Source: Aquiflexum lacus (lineage in GTDB: Bacteria > Bacteroidota > Bacteroidia > Cytophagales > Cyclobacteriaceae). From it: DNA of 64,000 bases. Made by a program: the position numbers and the translations under genes. The notes beneath the pieces are model-generated. The model had not been told where the DNA came from. It made no database searches and was given only the letters and a program-made list of their open reading frames with translations. The DNA lies in the NCBI RefSeq assembly GCF_015476655.1, contig NZ_JABFHF010000010.1, positions 62,001 to 126,000 of the forward strand, in the 5' to 3' direction. This document shows positions 1 to 8,827 of the stretch, in pieces. How positions within the stretch are numbered: the first letter of the stretch is position 1; each line of letters starts with the position of its first letter.

Positions 1-2
1 AA

Positions 3-236
3 TATATCCTTCAGGAAAAATTTCCTCAAGAGATTCCGGACTGGATCGGTGAAAATGGAAAACATTATAAGAAATTCATTTCAGAATTGTACCAAAAAAT
101 CAAAGTTAAACCCATGGAATTTCCGGTATCTACTCTTACCAATGTGATCAAACAAGTAGTTTCCGGTATGGATAATTTGGGAAGTGCAGTGATTCATTGG
201 AAGCACCAGAAAAAGGATGTGATTGATATTGGTTAG
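3..236 (+). CDS. 3' end of an unidentified gene (5' truncated by window edge)
   Basis: An open frame enters from the left edge and stops with TAG at 234-236, leaving 77 C-terminal residues. They are Lys-rich and soluble-looking (it contains IPDWIGENGKHYKKFI and ends HQKKDVIDIG), with no membrane segment or sorting signal. I do not recognise the family. The other two plus-strand frames hit stops early, which favours this frame being real. A perfect hairpin lies about 110 bases downstream. Function unknown. Confidence 0.6.
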   Translation, partial: YILQEKFPQEIPDWIGENGKHYKKFISELYQKIKVKPMEFPVSTLTNVIKQVVSGMDNLGSAVIHWKHQKKDVIDIG

Positions 237-346
237 TAATTAATCTCTCTCTGGACCATAGATTTTTTTGTAAATGTTGGGTAGTCCAAAGTATTTTAAC
301 AAAGCTTTTTGGGTGAGTATCCCTTCAAAAATCCGAAACAATAAGA

Positions 347-365
347 GCGGAGTGAATCACTCCGC
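347..365. terminator. Perfect GC-rich hairpin between convergent genes
   Basis: An 8-bp perfect stem (GCGGAGTG / CACTCCGC) with a three-base AAT loop sits between the plus-strand gene ending at 236 and the minus-strand universal stress gene ending at 411. It lacks a strong T run on either side, so it is a candidate bidirectional terminator rather than a certain one. It could also be a small dispersed palindrome. Confidence 0.4.
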
Positions 366-410
366 CCATTTAATGAATTTCACTGGCAAAGAAGTGAATA
401 ACCATATTAT

Positions 411-1238
411 TTAATCCATTTTGACACTTAATACAGGTATATCTGATTTAAATAAAACTGTATCTGTTGTACCGATCTGATAGGTGGATTTGGCTTTTCT
501 GTTATTGGATGCGATACCAATAAATCCAATTTTGTTTTTCTTGGCAAATTCTACTATGCCATTTTCCGGTTCATTGTGGCTGTAAACGTGTTTGTGGATA
601 ATTAAGTCTTCCAATCCCTTGGCATAGACATTCATTTTCATTTCAGCTTCTCCGGAATTGATAAAATCGGACGGTGTGCTGACATAGAGAAAATGAACAG
701 AAGTCTGAAAATCCTTCAAGATTGGCTTCATTTTCATAAAGGCGGGTCTTGAATCTTCATTGAATTTGGAAGCAAAAACCATTTTTCGGAGATCATTTCC
801 ATTCATAGCCTTTTTTACTGCCAAAACAGGGCAATCTGCATTCCTCAGTACTTTTTGTAGATTGGAGCCCACAAATTTCTCTTGGGTATAACCCATTCCA
901 TATGCTCCAATCACAATTAAATTGGCAGCATGCTCATTTGCGACATTTACTATTTCCTGATGGGGAACCCCCACCTCAACAACAGCTTCAACAGGTACGG
1001 TATTCAGCTTATGGTCCATGATAAATGCCCTCAGTTTATCCTTAGCCTCAGCCTCCATATCCAGTATAGTTTGGTTTTGATTTTTTTTCTCTCTGGAAAG
1101 GTTTTTCCAGTCCAATTCAGTACTCACTACATTAATCAATGTGATACTGCTGTTTGATTTCTGAGCAATTTTCAGCGCACTCAAAAATGCATTATTGGAA
1201 TAAGAGGAAAAATCAATAGGGACGATTATTCTTTTCAT
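411..1238 (-). CDS. Universal stress protein, tandem UspA domains
   Basis: A 275-residue cytoplasmic protein with two UspA (HUP-fold) domains. The first (about 1-145) starts MKRIIVPIDFS and carries the full nucleotide-binding motif G-x2-G-x9-G(S) in GAYGMGYTQEKFVGS, so ATP binding is likely. The second (about 150-275) has the fold pattern and ends IPVLSVKM, but its glycine motif is degenerate, suggesting an ATP-binding half fused to a structural or non-binding half. This tandem form is common in Bacteroidetes. It is transcribed divergently from the SDR dehydrogenase across a 150-base AT-rich gap. Its stress role and trigger are inferred from the family only. Confidence 0.9.
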   Translation of the reverse strand: MKRIIVPIDFSSYSNNAFLSALKIAQKSNSSITLINVVSTELDWKNLSREKKNQNQTILDMEAEAKDKLRAFIMDHKLNTVPVEAVVEVGVPHQEIVNVANEHAANLIVIGAYGMGYTQEKFVGSNLQKVLRNADCPVLAVKKAMNGNDLRKMVFASKFNEDSRPAFMKMKPILKDFQTSVHFLYVSTPSDFINSGEAEMKMNVYAKGLEDLIIHKHVYSHNEPENGIVEFAKKNKIGFIGIASNNRKAKSTYQIGTTDTVLFKSDIPVLSVKMD

Positions 1239-1388
1239 AGCTTAATTGATTTTGTTTACTGATGTTTAAAATTATATAAATATTTCTTTAAAAATCATGA
1301 TGAAAGTCATTTAATATCCTGATTGTTTTTGGGTAAAATGTTTAGTCGTGTGGGTAACTTTGGTAAACTTAAAAAAACATAATACATC

Positions 1389-2153
1389 ATGACTCTCAAA
1401 GGAAAATCGGCAATAATTACAGGCGGAGCAGGTGGGATTGGGATGGCTACTGCCAAAATGTATTTGGACGAAGGCGTCACTGGGGTGCTCCTTATTGATC
1501 TGAATGAAGAAGCCCTATTGGAGGCGAAAAAGACATTGAACAACGATAAAGTTCATGTGTTTACCGCAGATGTCAGCAAAGCTGACCAGGTAAAAGCTTA
1601 TACGGATAAAGCAGCCGAACTCTTCGGTCAGCTTGATATTGTATTTTTGAATGCGGGGTTTGAAGGCGAGGTTAAACCACTCACTGAATACCCTGAAACT
1701 ATATTTGATAAGGTACTTTCTGTCAATGTCAAGGGAGTTTGGCTTGGAATGAAATATGCATTCCCTTATTTGCAGAAATCGGGAGGAGGATCAATCATCA
1801 TTACATCCTCTGTAGCAGGGATGAAGGGTACAGCACAGATGGTAGCATATACAGCCAGTAAACACGCTGTAAATGGTGTGATGAGGGTAGCTGCCTTAGA
1901 AGGTGCGCCACACCAAATCAGAGTCAATACCATTCATCCTGGGCCAGTCGATAACAGAATGATGCGCTCTTTGGAAGATGGATTTGCCCCAGGTGGTGGC
2001 GAGCAGGTTAAAAAAGGATTTGAAGGGATGATTCCATTGGGAAGGTATGCTTCCAACGAAGATATAGCAAATCTCGCTACTTTTTTGGCAGACGAAAAAA
2101 GTAAATATATCACCGGAGCCACATATTTAATTGATGGTGGTTTTACAATATAA
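1389..2153 (+). CDS. SDR-family NAD(P)-dependent oxidoreductase
   Basis: A 254-residue classical short-chain dehydrogenase. The N-terminal Rossmann motif TGGAGGIG is at about residues 11-18, followed by D37 after beta-2 (LIDLN), which favours NAD(H) over NADP(H). LNAG is near 90, the catalytic Ser lies in ITSSVAG, and the Y-x3-K pair is in YTASK near 155. The C-terminus YLIDGGF is typical of the family. The substrate cannot be read from sequence; 3-oxoacyl-ACP reductase-like or sugar/alcohol dehydrogenases all fit. It has its own strong terminator immediately downstream. Confidence 0.9.
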   Translation: MTLKGKSAIITGGAGGIGMATAKMYLDEGVTGVLLIDLNEEALLEAKKTLNNDKVHVFTADVSKADQVKAYTDKAAELFGQLDIVFLNAGFEGEVKPLTEYPETIFDKVLSVNVKGVWLGMKYAFPYLQKSGGGSIIITSSVAGMKGTAQMVAYTASKHAVNGVMRVAALEGAPHQIRVNTIHPGPVDNRMMRSLEDGFAPGGGEQVKKGFEGMIPLGRYASNEDIANLATFLADEKSKYITGATYLIDGGFTI

Positions 2154-2177
2154 TAGTTGATAGGTTTTGAGTGTTCC

Positions 2178-2211
2178 AAAAGAGCTGGTTGTTTCTTCCA
2201 GCTCTTTTTTT
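2178..2211 (+). terminator. Rho-independent terminator after the SDR gene
   Basis: An 11-bp stem AAAAGAGCTGG / CCAGCTCTTTT with a 9-base loop runs straight into a T tract (to 2211). It is oriented for plus-strand transcription and lies 25 bases after the SDR stop codon. The next gene's Crp-type box begins 3 bases later. Confidence 0.9.
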
Positions 2212-2213
2212 AT

Positions 2214-2227
2214 GTGACTAATATCAC
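2214..2227. promoter_or_regulatory. Crp-type palindrome GTGA-N6-TCAC upstream of the crp-like gene
   Basis: GTGACTAATATCAC is a perfect GTGA-N6-TCAC dyad 44 bases upstream of the Crp/Fnr-family start codon. The regulator's recognition helix has the Arg-Glu-(x3)-Arg triad that reads GTGA in E. coli CRP, so autoregulation is a reasonable inference. A weak Bacteroidetes -7-like element (TATTTTTA at 2251) lies about 30 bases from the dyad centre, the same geometry as the second box near 40446. Confidence 0.55.
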
Positions 2228-2271
2228 TAAATTGACTTTTATAAACCTGCTATTTTTAAAAAATTTAGAAA

Positions 2272-2928
2272 ATGGAATTAGAAGAGCTTAAGGAAAAATT
2301 ACCGAATCTAACCGATCCCAATCTTTTGGAGGCGATGTTGAAATATGGGACGGTACATGTCTTTCAAGATGGAAAGACTATAACAGAACCAGGACAATTT
2401 ATCAAAATGGTTCCGGTTATTCTGGAAGGTGCCATCAAAATAATGCGTATGGATGAGGATGGGAAAGAACTTTTTCTTTATTATTTGGAGCCAGGCGAGA
2501 CTTGTGCCTTGTCTTTGACTTGTTGTTCGGCTTCCAAGCCCAGTGAAATCAAAGCTGTGGCTGAAGAAAAGACGACATTGATAGGTATTCCTATCCAAAA
2601 GCATGAAGAATGGACTGATAAATTCAAACAATGGAAGGAGTTTGTCGCCATGACTTATCAGACCAGATTTATGGAGATGCTAGTGGCATTGGATGCAGTA
2701 GCATTCAAAAGAATGGATGAAAGACTGATGCGCTACATTGTTACCAAAATGAAGCAGCAAAAAACCAATGAACTTCATACCACCCACCAAGAGATAGCCA
2801 ATGAATTGGGGACTTCAAGGGAGGTGATATCAAGACTTCTCAAACAGTTAGAAAAGAAAAAATGGATAGAGTTGGGAAGAAATATCATCTATATCAGAGA
2901 TGACTTTGAGGAATTGATCAGTATTTAG
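2272..2928 (+). CDS. Crp/Fnr-family transcriptional regulator
   Basis: A 218-residue regulator with an N-terminal cyclic-nucleotide-binding-like beta-roll (about 20-115), a dimerisation helix (about 125-160) and a C-terminal winged helix (about 160-215). The recognition helix TSREVISRLLKQ places R183, E184 and R188 where E. coli CRP has R180, E181 and R185, predicting GTGA half-site recognition. The sensor fold contains C78, C84 and C85 (ETCALSLTCC), a Cys cluster seen in many Bacteroidetes members that hints at redox or metal sensing rather than cAMP; the ligand is unknown. A matching palindrome sits in its own promoter. Its last 4 bases overlap the 3' end of the convergent carbonic anhydrase gene. 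Confidence 0.92.
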   Translation: MELEELKEKLPNLTDPNLLEAMLKYGTVHVFQDGKTITEPGQFIKMVPVILEGAIKIMRMDEDGKELFLYYLEPGETCALSLTCCSASKPSEIKAVAEEKTTLIGIPIQKHEEWTDKFKQWKEFVAMTYQTRFMEMLVALDAVAFKRMDERLMRYIVTKMKQQKTNELHTTHQEIANELGTSREVISRLLKQLEKKKWIELGRNIIYIRDDFEELISI

Positions 2929-3542
2929 GTCATTACTGGTTGAATATTGTATTTCTTCCTGAGATCATGAACTAATCCTGTCGAAAAATCAAAAACCCAG
3001 GCATGTAATTTGATTTTTAGACCATTGTCAACCGCATCTTTATAGATTGAGGTCTGTTTGATATTTTCGATTTGTTCAAGAACATTCAGTTCAACCAGTT
3101 TGTCCAACCTCTCATTTTCATTAGCTATTTCCAAAAGCTCCGATTTATGGTGACGGACGACATCTTTGATATTGGCAAGCCAATTGTCAATCAATCCATT
3201 GCTTTTATTTTCATAAGCAGCTCTGACTCCCCCACAACCATAATGGCCATATACAATGATATCCCGCACTTTCAAACTTTCGACGGCATATTGCATGACC
3301 GAAAGAAAATTGAGGTCAGAGTGAGAAACAACATTGGCAATATTCCTATGAATAAAGAGTTCTCCCAGCCCCGTTCCGAGTACTGTGGCAGGAGAGACTC
3401 TACTATCAGAACATCCCAATAGCAATGCTTTTGGCTGTTGTCCTTCTTTGATATCTTGGAAATAGTCCTTATTTCCAGCCAATACTGTCTTTGCCCAATC
3501 ACGATTATTGGCAAAATACTGTTCAAAATCAAGATTACACAT
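2925..3542 (-). CDS. Beta-class carbonic anhydrase
   Basis: A 205-residue cytoplasmic zinc enzyme interconverting CO2 and bicarbonate. The zinc ligands are visible: Cys in LLGCSDSRV with the Asp-Arg dyad, and His and Cys in YGHYGCGGVRAA. Length fits the beta class. Its ATG overlaps the TAA of the upstream SulP transporter by one base (TAATG), so the two are probably translationally coupled. This pairing implies that the enzyme handles bicarbonate or CO2 linked to the transporter. The 3' end overlaps the convergent crp-like gene by 4 bases. Confidence 0.95.
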   Translation of the reverse strand: MCNLDFEQYFANNRDWAKTVLAGNKDYFQDIKEGQQPKALLLGCSDSRVSPATVLGTGLGELFIHRNIANVVSHSDLNFLSVMQYAVESLKVRDIIVYGHYGCGGVRAAYENKSNGLIDNWLANIKDVVRHHKSELLEIANENERLDKLVELNVLEQIENIKQTSIYKDAVDNGLKIKLHAWVFDFSTGLVHDLRKKYNIQPVMT

Positions 3543-5293
3543 TATTTGAAATTGGTTTGGGTGGCATAGGGAGAATATTTTTCTAGTAGTTCTTCATCAA
3601 TAGCTTGGTCAAATGAAGATACTGCGGTACTGTCATCGAGGAATATGTGGTCAGCACCTACACACTCTAAAATGGCCCATCGATTCAGCACATCTCTGAC
3701 AGGGCCTTTGATGCTTGTCATGCAGACATCTATTCCTGATTTTCTCCATGAAAGAATCCATTCATTCAATTCATGTGCTCCAGTACTGTCAATATTTGTA
3801 ACACTTTCCATGTTGAATACAATCATATTTACTTTTTCATTCTTGTCAATGATCCATTTTTCCAATTTTTCTTTTATAAACTCCACATTCGCAAAATAAA
3901 TAGGTCCATCGATCCTAACCATTAGGAGGTGATCTTTGATTTCGAGATTTTGAAACCGATTGATGTTCCTGAAAATATTAGTGCCAGGAACCCTGCCCAG
4001 TTGAGCCATGTGCGGTCTGGAAGCCCTATAGATTACAACTAACAAGGAAAGAACCATGCCTGATATGATTCCTGTTTCAATCCCTAAGGTCAGCGTTATT
4101 ATGAATGTTGCTATTAGCATAGAAAAATCAGCCTTGTCTTTGTGCCATAGATGTACGGGCTCCTTGAAATCAATCAAACCTGAAACAGCAACCAAAACTA
4201 CAGCAGCTAAGATGGCGCTTGGAAGATTATAAAACAATCCAGTGAAAAACAACAAGGTGAGTACGATTAGGATTGCACTGATGATTGAAGCCATAGTAGT
4301 TTTTGCACCTGCATCGTTGTTGACAGCAGTTCGTGAAAACCCACCCGTCACTGGATATCCTTTGAAGAAGGCTGCTCCAAAATTGGCCATTCCAAGACCA
4401 ATCAATTCTTGATTCGAATCCAGTTTGTAGTTTTTATGCTTTGCATGAATGGTCTTAGCCACCGCAAAACTCTCAGCAAATCCAACCAAAGATATCGTCA
4501 GCGCTATTGGAAAAAGTGTCTTCCATGTAGCCAGGTCAAAAGAAGGACTTGAAAAAGAAGGTAGCCCACTAGGAACGTCTCCAACGATTTTAACTCCTTG
4601 GCCAGTTAAATCAAAACCTGATACCAATGCAATACCCACAATAACTGCAACCAATGGAGCTGGGAAACTTTTATGGATTTTTTTACCGTATTTGATAATT
4701 ATAATTCCGATCACACCTATCCCGAACGTAATCCAGTGAATATCTCCTATATTCTGGAAAATGGCTACTGCCATTTCCTGGATATGTTCTGAATTGGGAA
4801 GGTTAATCCGGAACAGGTGTTTGATCTGACTGAGGCCAATGATAATAGCAGCAGCAGAGGTAAAACCATTGATAACGGGATGAGAAAGAAAATTAACCAC
4901 AAATCCCAATTTTAAAACCCCCATTCCAAATTGGATCAAACCTACTAAAAAAGCCAAGGTTAAAGCATAAATCAAATATTGTTCTGGAGAACTGGCATTC
5001 AGCGTAGCAATTCCGGCTGCAGTCAAGAGAGAAACCATTGCTACCGGCCCCACTGCCAATTGACGTGAAGTCCCAAAAATAGCGTATAGCAATAACGGTA
5101 CTGTAACTGCGTACAGCCCGTGAATGGGTTCCAATCCAGCAAGCATGGCGTAGGCCATTCCTTGAGGGATCAACATAATACCCACAGTCAACCCAGCAGT
5201 TAGGTCACCCTGTAGATCAGTTTTTTGATATTTTGGTAGCCAATCTAAAATGGGAAGGTATCTTTTGGCTATTTCAGGAAATGTATTTTTCAT
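3542..5293 (-). CDS. SulP-family anion transporter with STAS domain (likely bicarbonate)
   Basis: A 583-residue inner-membrane SulP/SLC26 transporter. The family signature is clear near residue 60-85 (GLYAVTVPLLLYAIFGTSR followed by QLAVGPVA). About 10-14 membrane spans fill residues 25-430, and a cytoplasmic STAS domain occupies about 455-560 (includes VTNIDSTGAHEL). SulP proteins carry sulfate, bicarbonate or dicarboxylates. The one-base overlap with a beta-carbonic anhydrase favours bicarbonate, as in known SulP-carbonic anhydrase fusions and BicA-type transporters. Substrate is inference. No sulfate assimilation genes are adjacent. Confidence 0.92.
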   Translation of the reverse strand: MKNTFPEIAKRYLPILDWLPKYQKTDLQGDLTAGLTVGIMLIPQGMAYAMLAGLEPIHGLYAVTVPLLLYAIFGTSRQLAVGPVAMVSLLTAAGIATLNASSPEQYLIYALTLAFLVGLIQFGMGVLKLGFVVNFLSHPVINGFTSAAAIIIGLSQIKHLFRINLPNSEHIQEMAVAIFQNIGDIHWITFGIGVIGIIIIKYGKKIHKSFPAPLVAVIVGIALVSGFDLTGQGVKIVGDVPSGLPSFSSPSFDLATWKTLFPIALTISLVGFAESFAVAKTIHAKHKNYKLDSNQELIGLGMANFGAAFFKGYPVTGGFSRTAVNNDAGAKTTMASIISAILIVLTLLFFTGLFYNLPSAILAAVVLVAVSGLIDFKEPVHLWHKDKADFSMLIATFIITLTLGIETGIISGMVLSLLVVIYRASRPHMAQLGRVPGTNIFRNINRFQNLEIKDHLLMVRIDGPIYFANVEFIKEKLEKWIIDKNEKVNMIVFNMESVTNIDSTGAHELNEWILSWRKSGIDVCMTSIKGPVRDVLNRWAILECVGADHIFLDDSTAVSSFDQAIDEELLEKYSPYATQTNFK

Positions 5294-5452
5294 TGAAGGT
5301 TTGATATCATAATGTTTATAAATTTCGGATCATGCTAATCTATGATCTGAATCATTCCACAAAATTCATTAATTCTGTTTTTTTTGACAGTGATGTTTGT
5401 TACATGATGTTGGTGTTTTTGAAAGAGATTTTTTTTGATTTTGAGAAAAATA

Positions 5453-5481
5453 AAAAAACCACCCTTTTGAGGTGGTTTTTT
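5453..5481 (-). terminator. Rho-independent terminator after the TonB-dependent receptor
   Basis: An 11-bp stem AAAAAACCACC / GGTGGTTTTTT with a 7-base loop, A/T-symmetric so that it can act in both directions. It begins 20 bases beyond the stop codon of the minus-strand receptor gene. Confidence 0.85.
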
Positions 5482-5500
5482 ATCGGTAATCAGTGGTCAA

Positions 5501-8485
5501 TTAATTTAAGAACTCGTCAAATGTGAGCGATACAAAGTACATTGTTCCTACAGTTGGGTTACCCCAAGCCTGACGATATCCGCTGCTGTTGAAAAGGTTG
5601 GATCCACCAATTTTGATGATGGATTTAAGACTTTTCAGTTTATAACTTACCTGTGCATCAAATGTGCTGAATGCCGGCATGACGGAAAGTCCCTGTGTAG
5701 AAACCAATGGACCAACAAAAGAAGACTGCCATACAAACTCATCCTGCCATCTCCAAGCCATAGCAAAACCGATGTTTTTGTAACCGATATTTCTGTTAGC
5801 AAAAGTGAAGTTGGTCCTGTACTCAGGGGTGTTGAACGACGGCTGGAAACCTCCTAAATCTTCAATATTGGCTAGTTTGTTGAAGGAAACGTTACCGCCG
5901 ATGGTGTAATTCTTAGGTAACTGATAATCCATGCCTAGAGCCCAACCATACGATTTGATGATTTCCTGACGGTTTACAGGCATGGAGAATACATTTCTTG
6001 TATTGGCACTCAAAAGGTTTAAACCAAGAGCAGAAGCAGGCCCGGGTCCTGGATTACGATCCTGAACAAGTACTTGTCCACCGATAAAGTTCTCGAACCT
6101 GTTATAGTAATAGTAACCATCAATCATCAACTTATCCCCTGCAATTAAACTTTTGTATCCAATTTCAAAAGATCTAACCACTTCTGGTTTAAATTCCGTC
6201 AATTGGTAAGGTTGTTTCAAGTCTTGGTTATTTGCTGCAGCATTTACAGGAACTAGTTGTGGTACTAATGCTGCAATGACAGCAGGCACTTGTTCAGGGG
6301 TAATTAAACCTGACTCTACCTGTCCTAGAGCTATTTGTGTTGCCTGATCAATGGATTGGTTAATAATGACCGGGTTTTGTGTATCGGCCAATACAGCACC
6401 ACCAAACTGGGTTACTGTGGCCAAAGAATAGACAGGGTTGGTATTGAAATTATATCTATCCCTGAATAATGGCAGACCACCGATCAATCTGGCCTGTGGA
6501 GTCATCAGATCAATAAACTGATCCTGAGTCGTGGGTATTCTGAAACCTGTCTGGTAAGAAGCTCTGAAATTGTGCTGACCTGCTGTATATACGGCTGATA
6601 CCCTTGGGGACCATTGCCCTGCAAAATTCTCGTTTTTATCATAACGCACCGAAGCAGTAAGCTTCAGGTTATCGTTGATTAATTTTTTGGAACCTTGAAA
6701 GTAACCACCATATTCGTTGATCGTAAATTCATCTCCATTTTCTTGAGTGGCAAACAACGTACCCTCTGAATTTAATGAATAAAGTCTGTAATTGGCACCC
6801 ATCACAAAATCTGCCCAAGTTACATCCTTAAATGTGTAGGAACCTTCTAAATGATAAAGGTTGGTTTTATCGACAAATCTAGCACCGACTCCTTGTTCAT
6901 TTCCAGGAATTGGTCTGGACCTCACATCTGCTAAAGCCTGATTGAATTGTGGGGAACCTGGTGCAAATCTCCCCTGATCTGCAAATGCCCTTGCCGCTGA
7001 ATGGGCAGTATTGGCATCAGCACCTTGACCGGCAGCTTGTGCATAAGCACCTACATATTCACCAAACCATTGCTGACTTGTTTTCCATGCTTCGTTGATG
7101 CCTTGTGCTGCAATACCTACCGCATAAGAATCCCCGGATCTTTCCTGCGTGGTATAGGCTCGTACAAACCAATTAGCACCTTTCAATTCCGCTTTATATT
7201 GTCCAATATTGAATCCTGTGATGGAATATCTGTCCGCGCCAGTATACACTGTAGTACCTGCGCCATAATTTCCCTGAAAAATGGCTTCCACCCTATCATT
7301 TAATCTCCAATGAAGGGCAGCGTTTAATTTTAAGGATTTGGTACCATAGTCAGCCAAATCTCTTTCCAAATAACCGGTTCTTGAAACTGAAGTTTGTGGA
7401 ATAATCCCTAAAGCGGCCTCAGGTAACAAACCTGCTCCGACTAAGGACTGTGCAACGCTAAACATATTTACACTAGTTTCATCACCGTAAATGTTCACCC
7501 CATTGTATCCTGGATTATTTTCTCTTGTTCCTCCGGCAATGGTGGAACCGTTTAACAAAGATTGATCTCTAAAATCATTGGCCTGCCAATCATCAGCTCT
7601 CAGGTAATTCACATTGACTTTTAAAGCAAGTTTATCATTGAAGGCGGTTGCATATCTTGCTGCAAAATCATAGAATCCGGTTGTAGGATTGCTTCTTTGA
7701 CCTTCGTCCATAACTCCGGTTTTAATCTGGGCAGAAAATCCCTGATATTGGAATGGATTTTTACTGTTCATCAAAAGTATTCCATTGATGGCATTTGGGC
7801 CGTATAGGGCGGAGGACGCGCCTGGCAGTAATTCCAAGCTTTCAAGATCCAATTCCGATATACCTGCAATATTACCTACTGAAAAGTTAAGACCAGGAGC
7901 CTGATTGTCCATTCCATCTATAAGTTGGACTGTCCTAACATTACCATTGGCATTGAACCCTCTTGTATTGAAAGACTTGAAAGTCAGTGATTGGGTACTC
8001 ATTTCTACCCCTTTCATATTGTTCAATGCATCATAAAAATTCGCCTGAGGAGCTTCTCTAATAGATATAATATCCATCCTTTCTACGGTCACAGCGGATT
8101 GAAGGACATTTTCTTCGATTCTCGAGGCCGAAACAATTACTTCTTGTCCAAGGATGGAAGCTTCAGCCAAGCTTACCTGAAGGTTGGTAACATTGGAATC
8201 GGTTATTTCAACTTCCTGACTTGAAAACCCTACCATTGAAAAGATCAATGTCAATGGGGGCGCCTCGTTGACACGTAAAGTGAAATTACCATTCAGATCA
8301 GAAATGGTACCTACAACTCTACCTTTTACGACAATGTTGACACCGACTAGTGTCTCTTTCGTTCCCACTTCTGTTACTTGCCCGGAAATTGTAGTAGTCT
8401 GGGCAAAAACCTCAGTGATGTTGAGGGAAACTGTTACAAGAAGTAGGAATACTCCCTGATAGAAACTTTTTGTAAAATTTTGCAT
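5501..8485 (-). CDS. TonB-dependent receptor with N-terminal CarboxypepD_reg-like domain
   Basis: An outer-membrane active-transport barrel of 994 residues. I place the start at the ATG at 8485 (MQNFTKSFYQG), which opens a normal signal peptide ending VFAQ; a longer frame to 8524 begins with TTG and breaks the signal. Next comes a carboxypeptidase-regulatory-like beta-sandwich (about 30-110), then the plug (about 115-235, with QLIDGMDNQ and YGPNAINGILL), then the barrel ending in an aromatic-rich strand (FVSLTFDEFLN). No SusD-like lipoprotein is next to it, so a Sus-type glycan system is not supported; the substrate is unknown. It is transcribed alone. Confidence 0.93.
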   Translation of the reverse strand: MQNFTKSFYQGVFLLLVTVSLNITEVFAQTTTISGQVTEVGTKETLVGVNIVVKGRVVGTISDLNGNFTLRVNEAPPLTLIFSMVGFSSQEVEITDSNVTNLQVSLAEASILGQEVIVSASRIEENVLQSAVTVERMDIISIREAPQANFYDALNNMKGVEMSTQSLTFKSFNTRGFNANGNVRTVQLIDGMDNQAPGLNFSVGNIAGISELDLESLELLPGASSALYGPNAINGILLMNSKNPFQYQGFSAQIKTGVMDEGQRSNPTTGFYDFAARYATAFNDKLALKVNVNYLRADDWQANDFRDQSLLNGSTIAGGTRENNPGYNGVNIYGDETSVNMFSVAQSLVGAGLLPEAALGIIPQTSVSRTGYLERDLADYGTKSLKLNAALHWRLNDRVEAIFQGNYGAGTTVYTGADRYSITGFNIGQYKAELKGANWFVRAYTTQERSGDSYAVGIAAQGINEAWKTSQQWFGEYVGAYAQAAGQGADANTAHSAARAFADQGRFAPGSPQFNQALADVRSRPIPGNEQGVGARFVDKTNLYHLEGSYTFKDVTWADFVMGANYRLYSLNSEGTLFATQENGDEFTINEYGGYFQGSKKLINDNLKLTASVRYDKNENFAGQWSPRVSAVYTAGQHNFRASYQTGFRIPTTQDQFIDLMTPQARLIGGLPLFRDRYNFNTNPVYSLATVTQFGGAVLADTQNPVIINQSIDQATQIALGQVESGLITPEQVPAVIAALVPQLVPVNAAANNQDLKQPYQLTEFKPEVVRSFEIGYKSLIAGDKLMIDGYYYYNRFENFIGGQVLVQDRNPGPGPASALGLNLLSANTRNVFSMPVNRQEIIKSYGWALGMDYQLPKNYTIGGNVSFNKLANIEDLGGFQPSFNTPEYRTNFTFANRNIGYKNIGFAMAWRWQDEFVWQSSFVGPLVSTQGLSVMPAFSTFDAQVSYKLKSLKSIIKIGGSNLFNSSGYRQAWGNPTVGTMYFVSLTFDEFLN

Positions 8486-8789
8486 AAGGTATATTGGGTT
8501 AATTGTTAATTTGGTAATTGCCAAATATTAAGCTGTTAATTTTGGGGAAATTTAAATTAAAATACCAATTATCAATATCATTACCCAAAAAAATTTTAAC
8601 AATTATTAAGAGAAAAATGATTTTTGTGGAAACTCACTCATTTTCAAAGGGAAAAATGCAAACTCAGAATTAGGTTTTGGCAAAAATTAATAGGGTTGAC
8701 CTCTTTTTAAAAATTAAATATTCTACTTCTGGAGGAGGTAGGAAGTTAACAGGAACAGAATTATACTAAATAAAACAGTCAAAAAAACT
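8486..8789. other. AT-rich promoter region of the TonB-dependent receptor
   Basis: This gap of about 300 bases between the receptor start and the gldC terminator is very AT-rich with runs of A and T. I found no convincing gene, hairpin or operator. It presumably holds the receptor promoter on the minus strand. Confidence 0.4.
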
Positions 8790-8821
8790 AAAAAAAAAGA
8801 CCCTGAGTGGGGTTCAGGGTC
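8790..8821 (-). terminator. Rho-independent terminator after gldC
   Basis: A perfect 8-bp stem GACCCTGA / TCAGGGTC (8799-8806 with 8814-8821) is followed on the minus strand by a run of eight T. It starts 7 bases after the gldC stop codon. Confidence 0.9.
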
Positions 8822-8827
8822 GATTTG

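Noticed and set aside
5332-5526. A 64-codon plus-strand open frame between SulP and the TonB receptor
   Set aside because: It covers the bidirectional terminator at 5453-5481 and overlaps the receptor's 3' end; composition is low-complexity.
5501-8485. SusC-type polysaccharide uptake locus
   Set aside because: No SusD homologue or glycoside hydrolase is adjacent, so only a general TonB-dependent receptor is supported.
8486-8524. N-terminal extension of the TonB-dependent receptor
   Set aside because: It needs a TTG start and places 13 polar residues before an otherwise perfect signal peptide.
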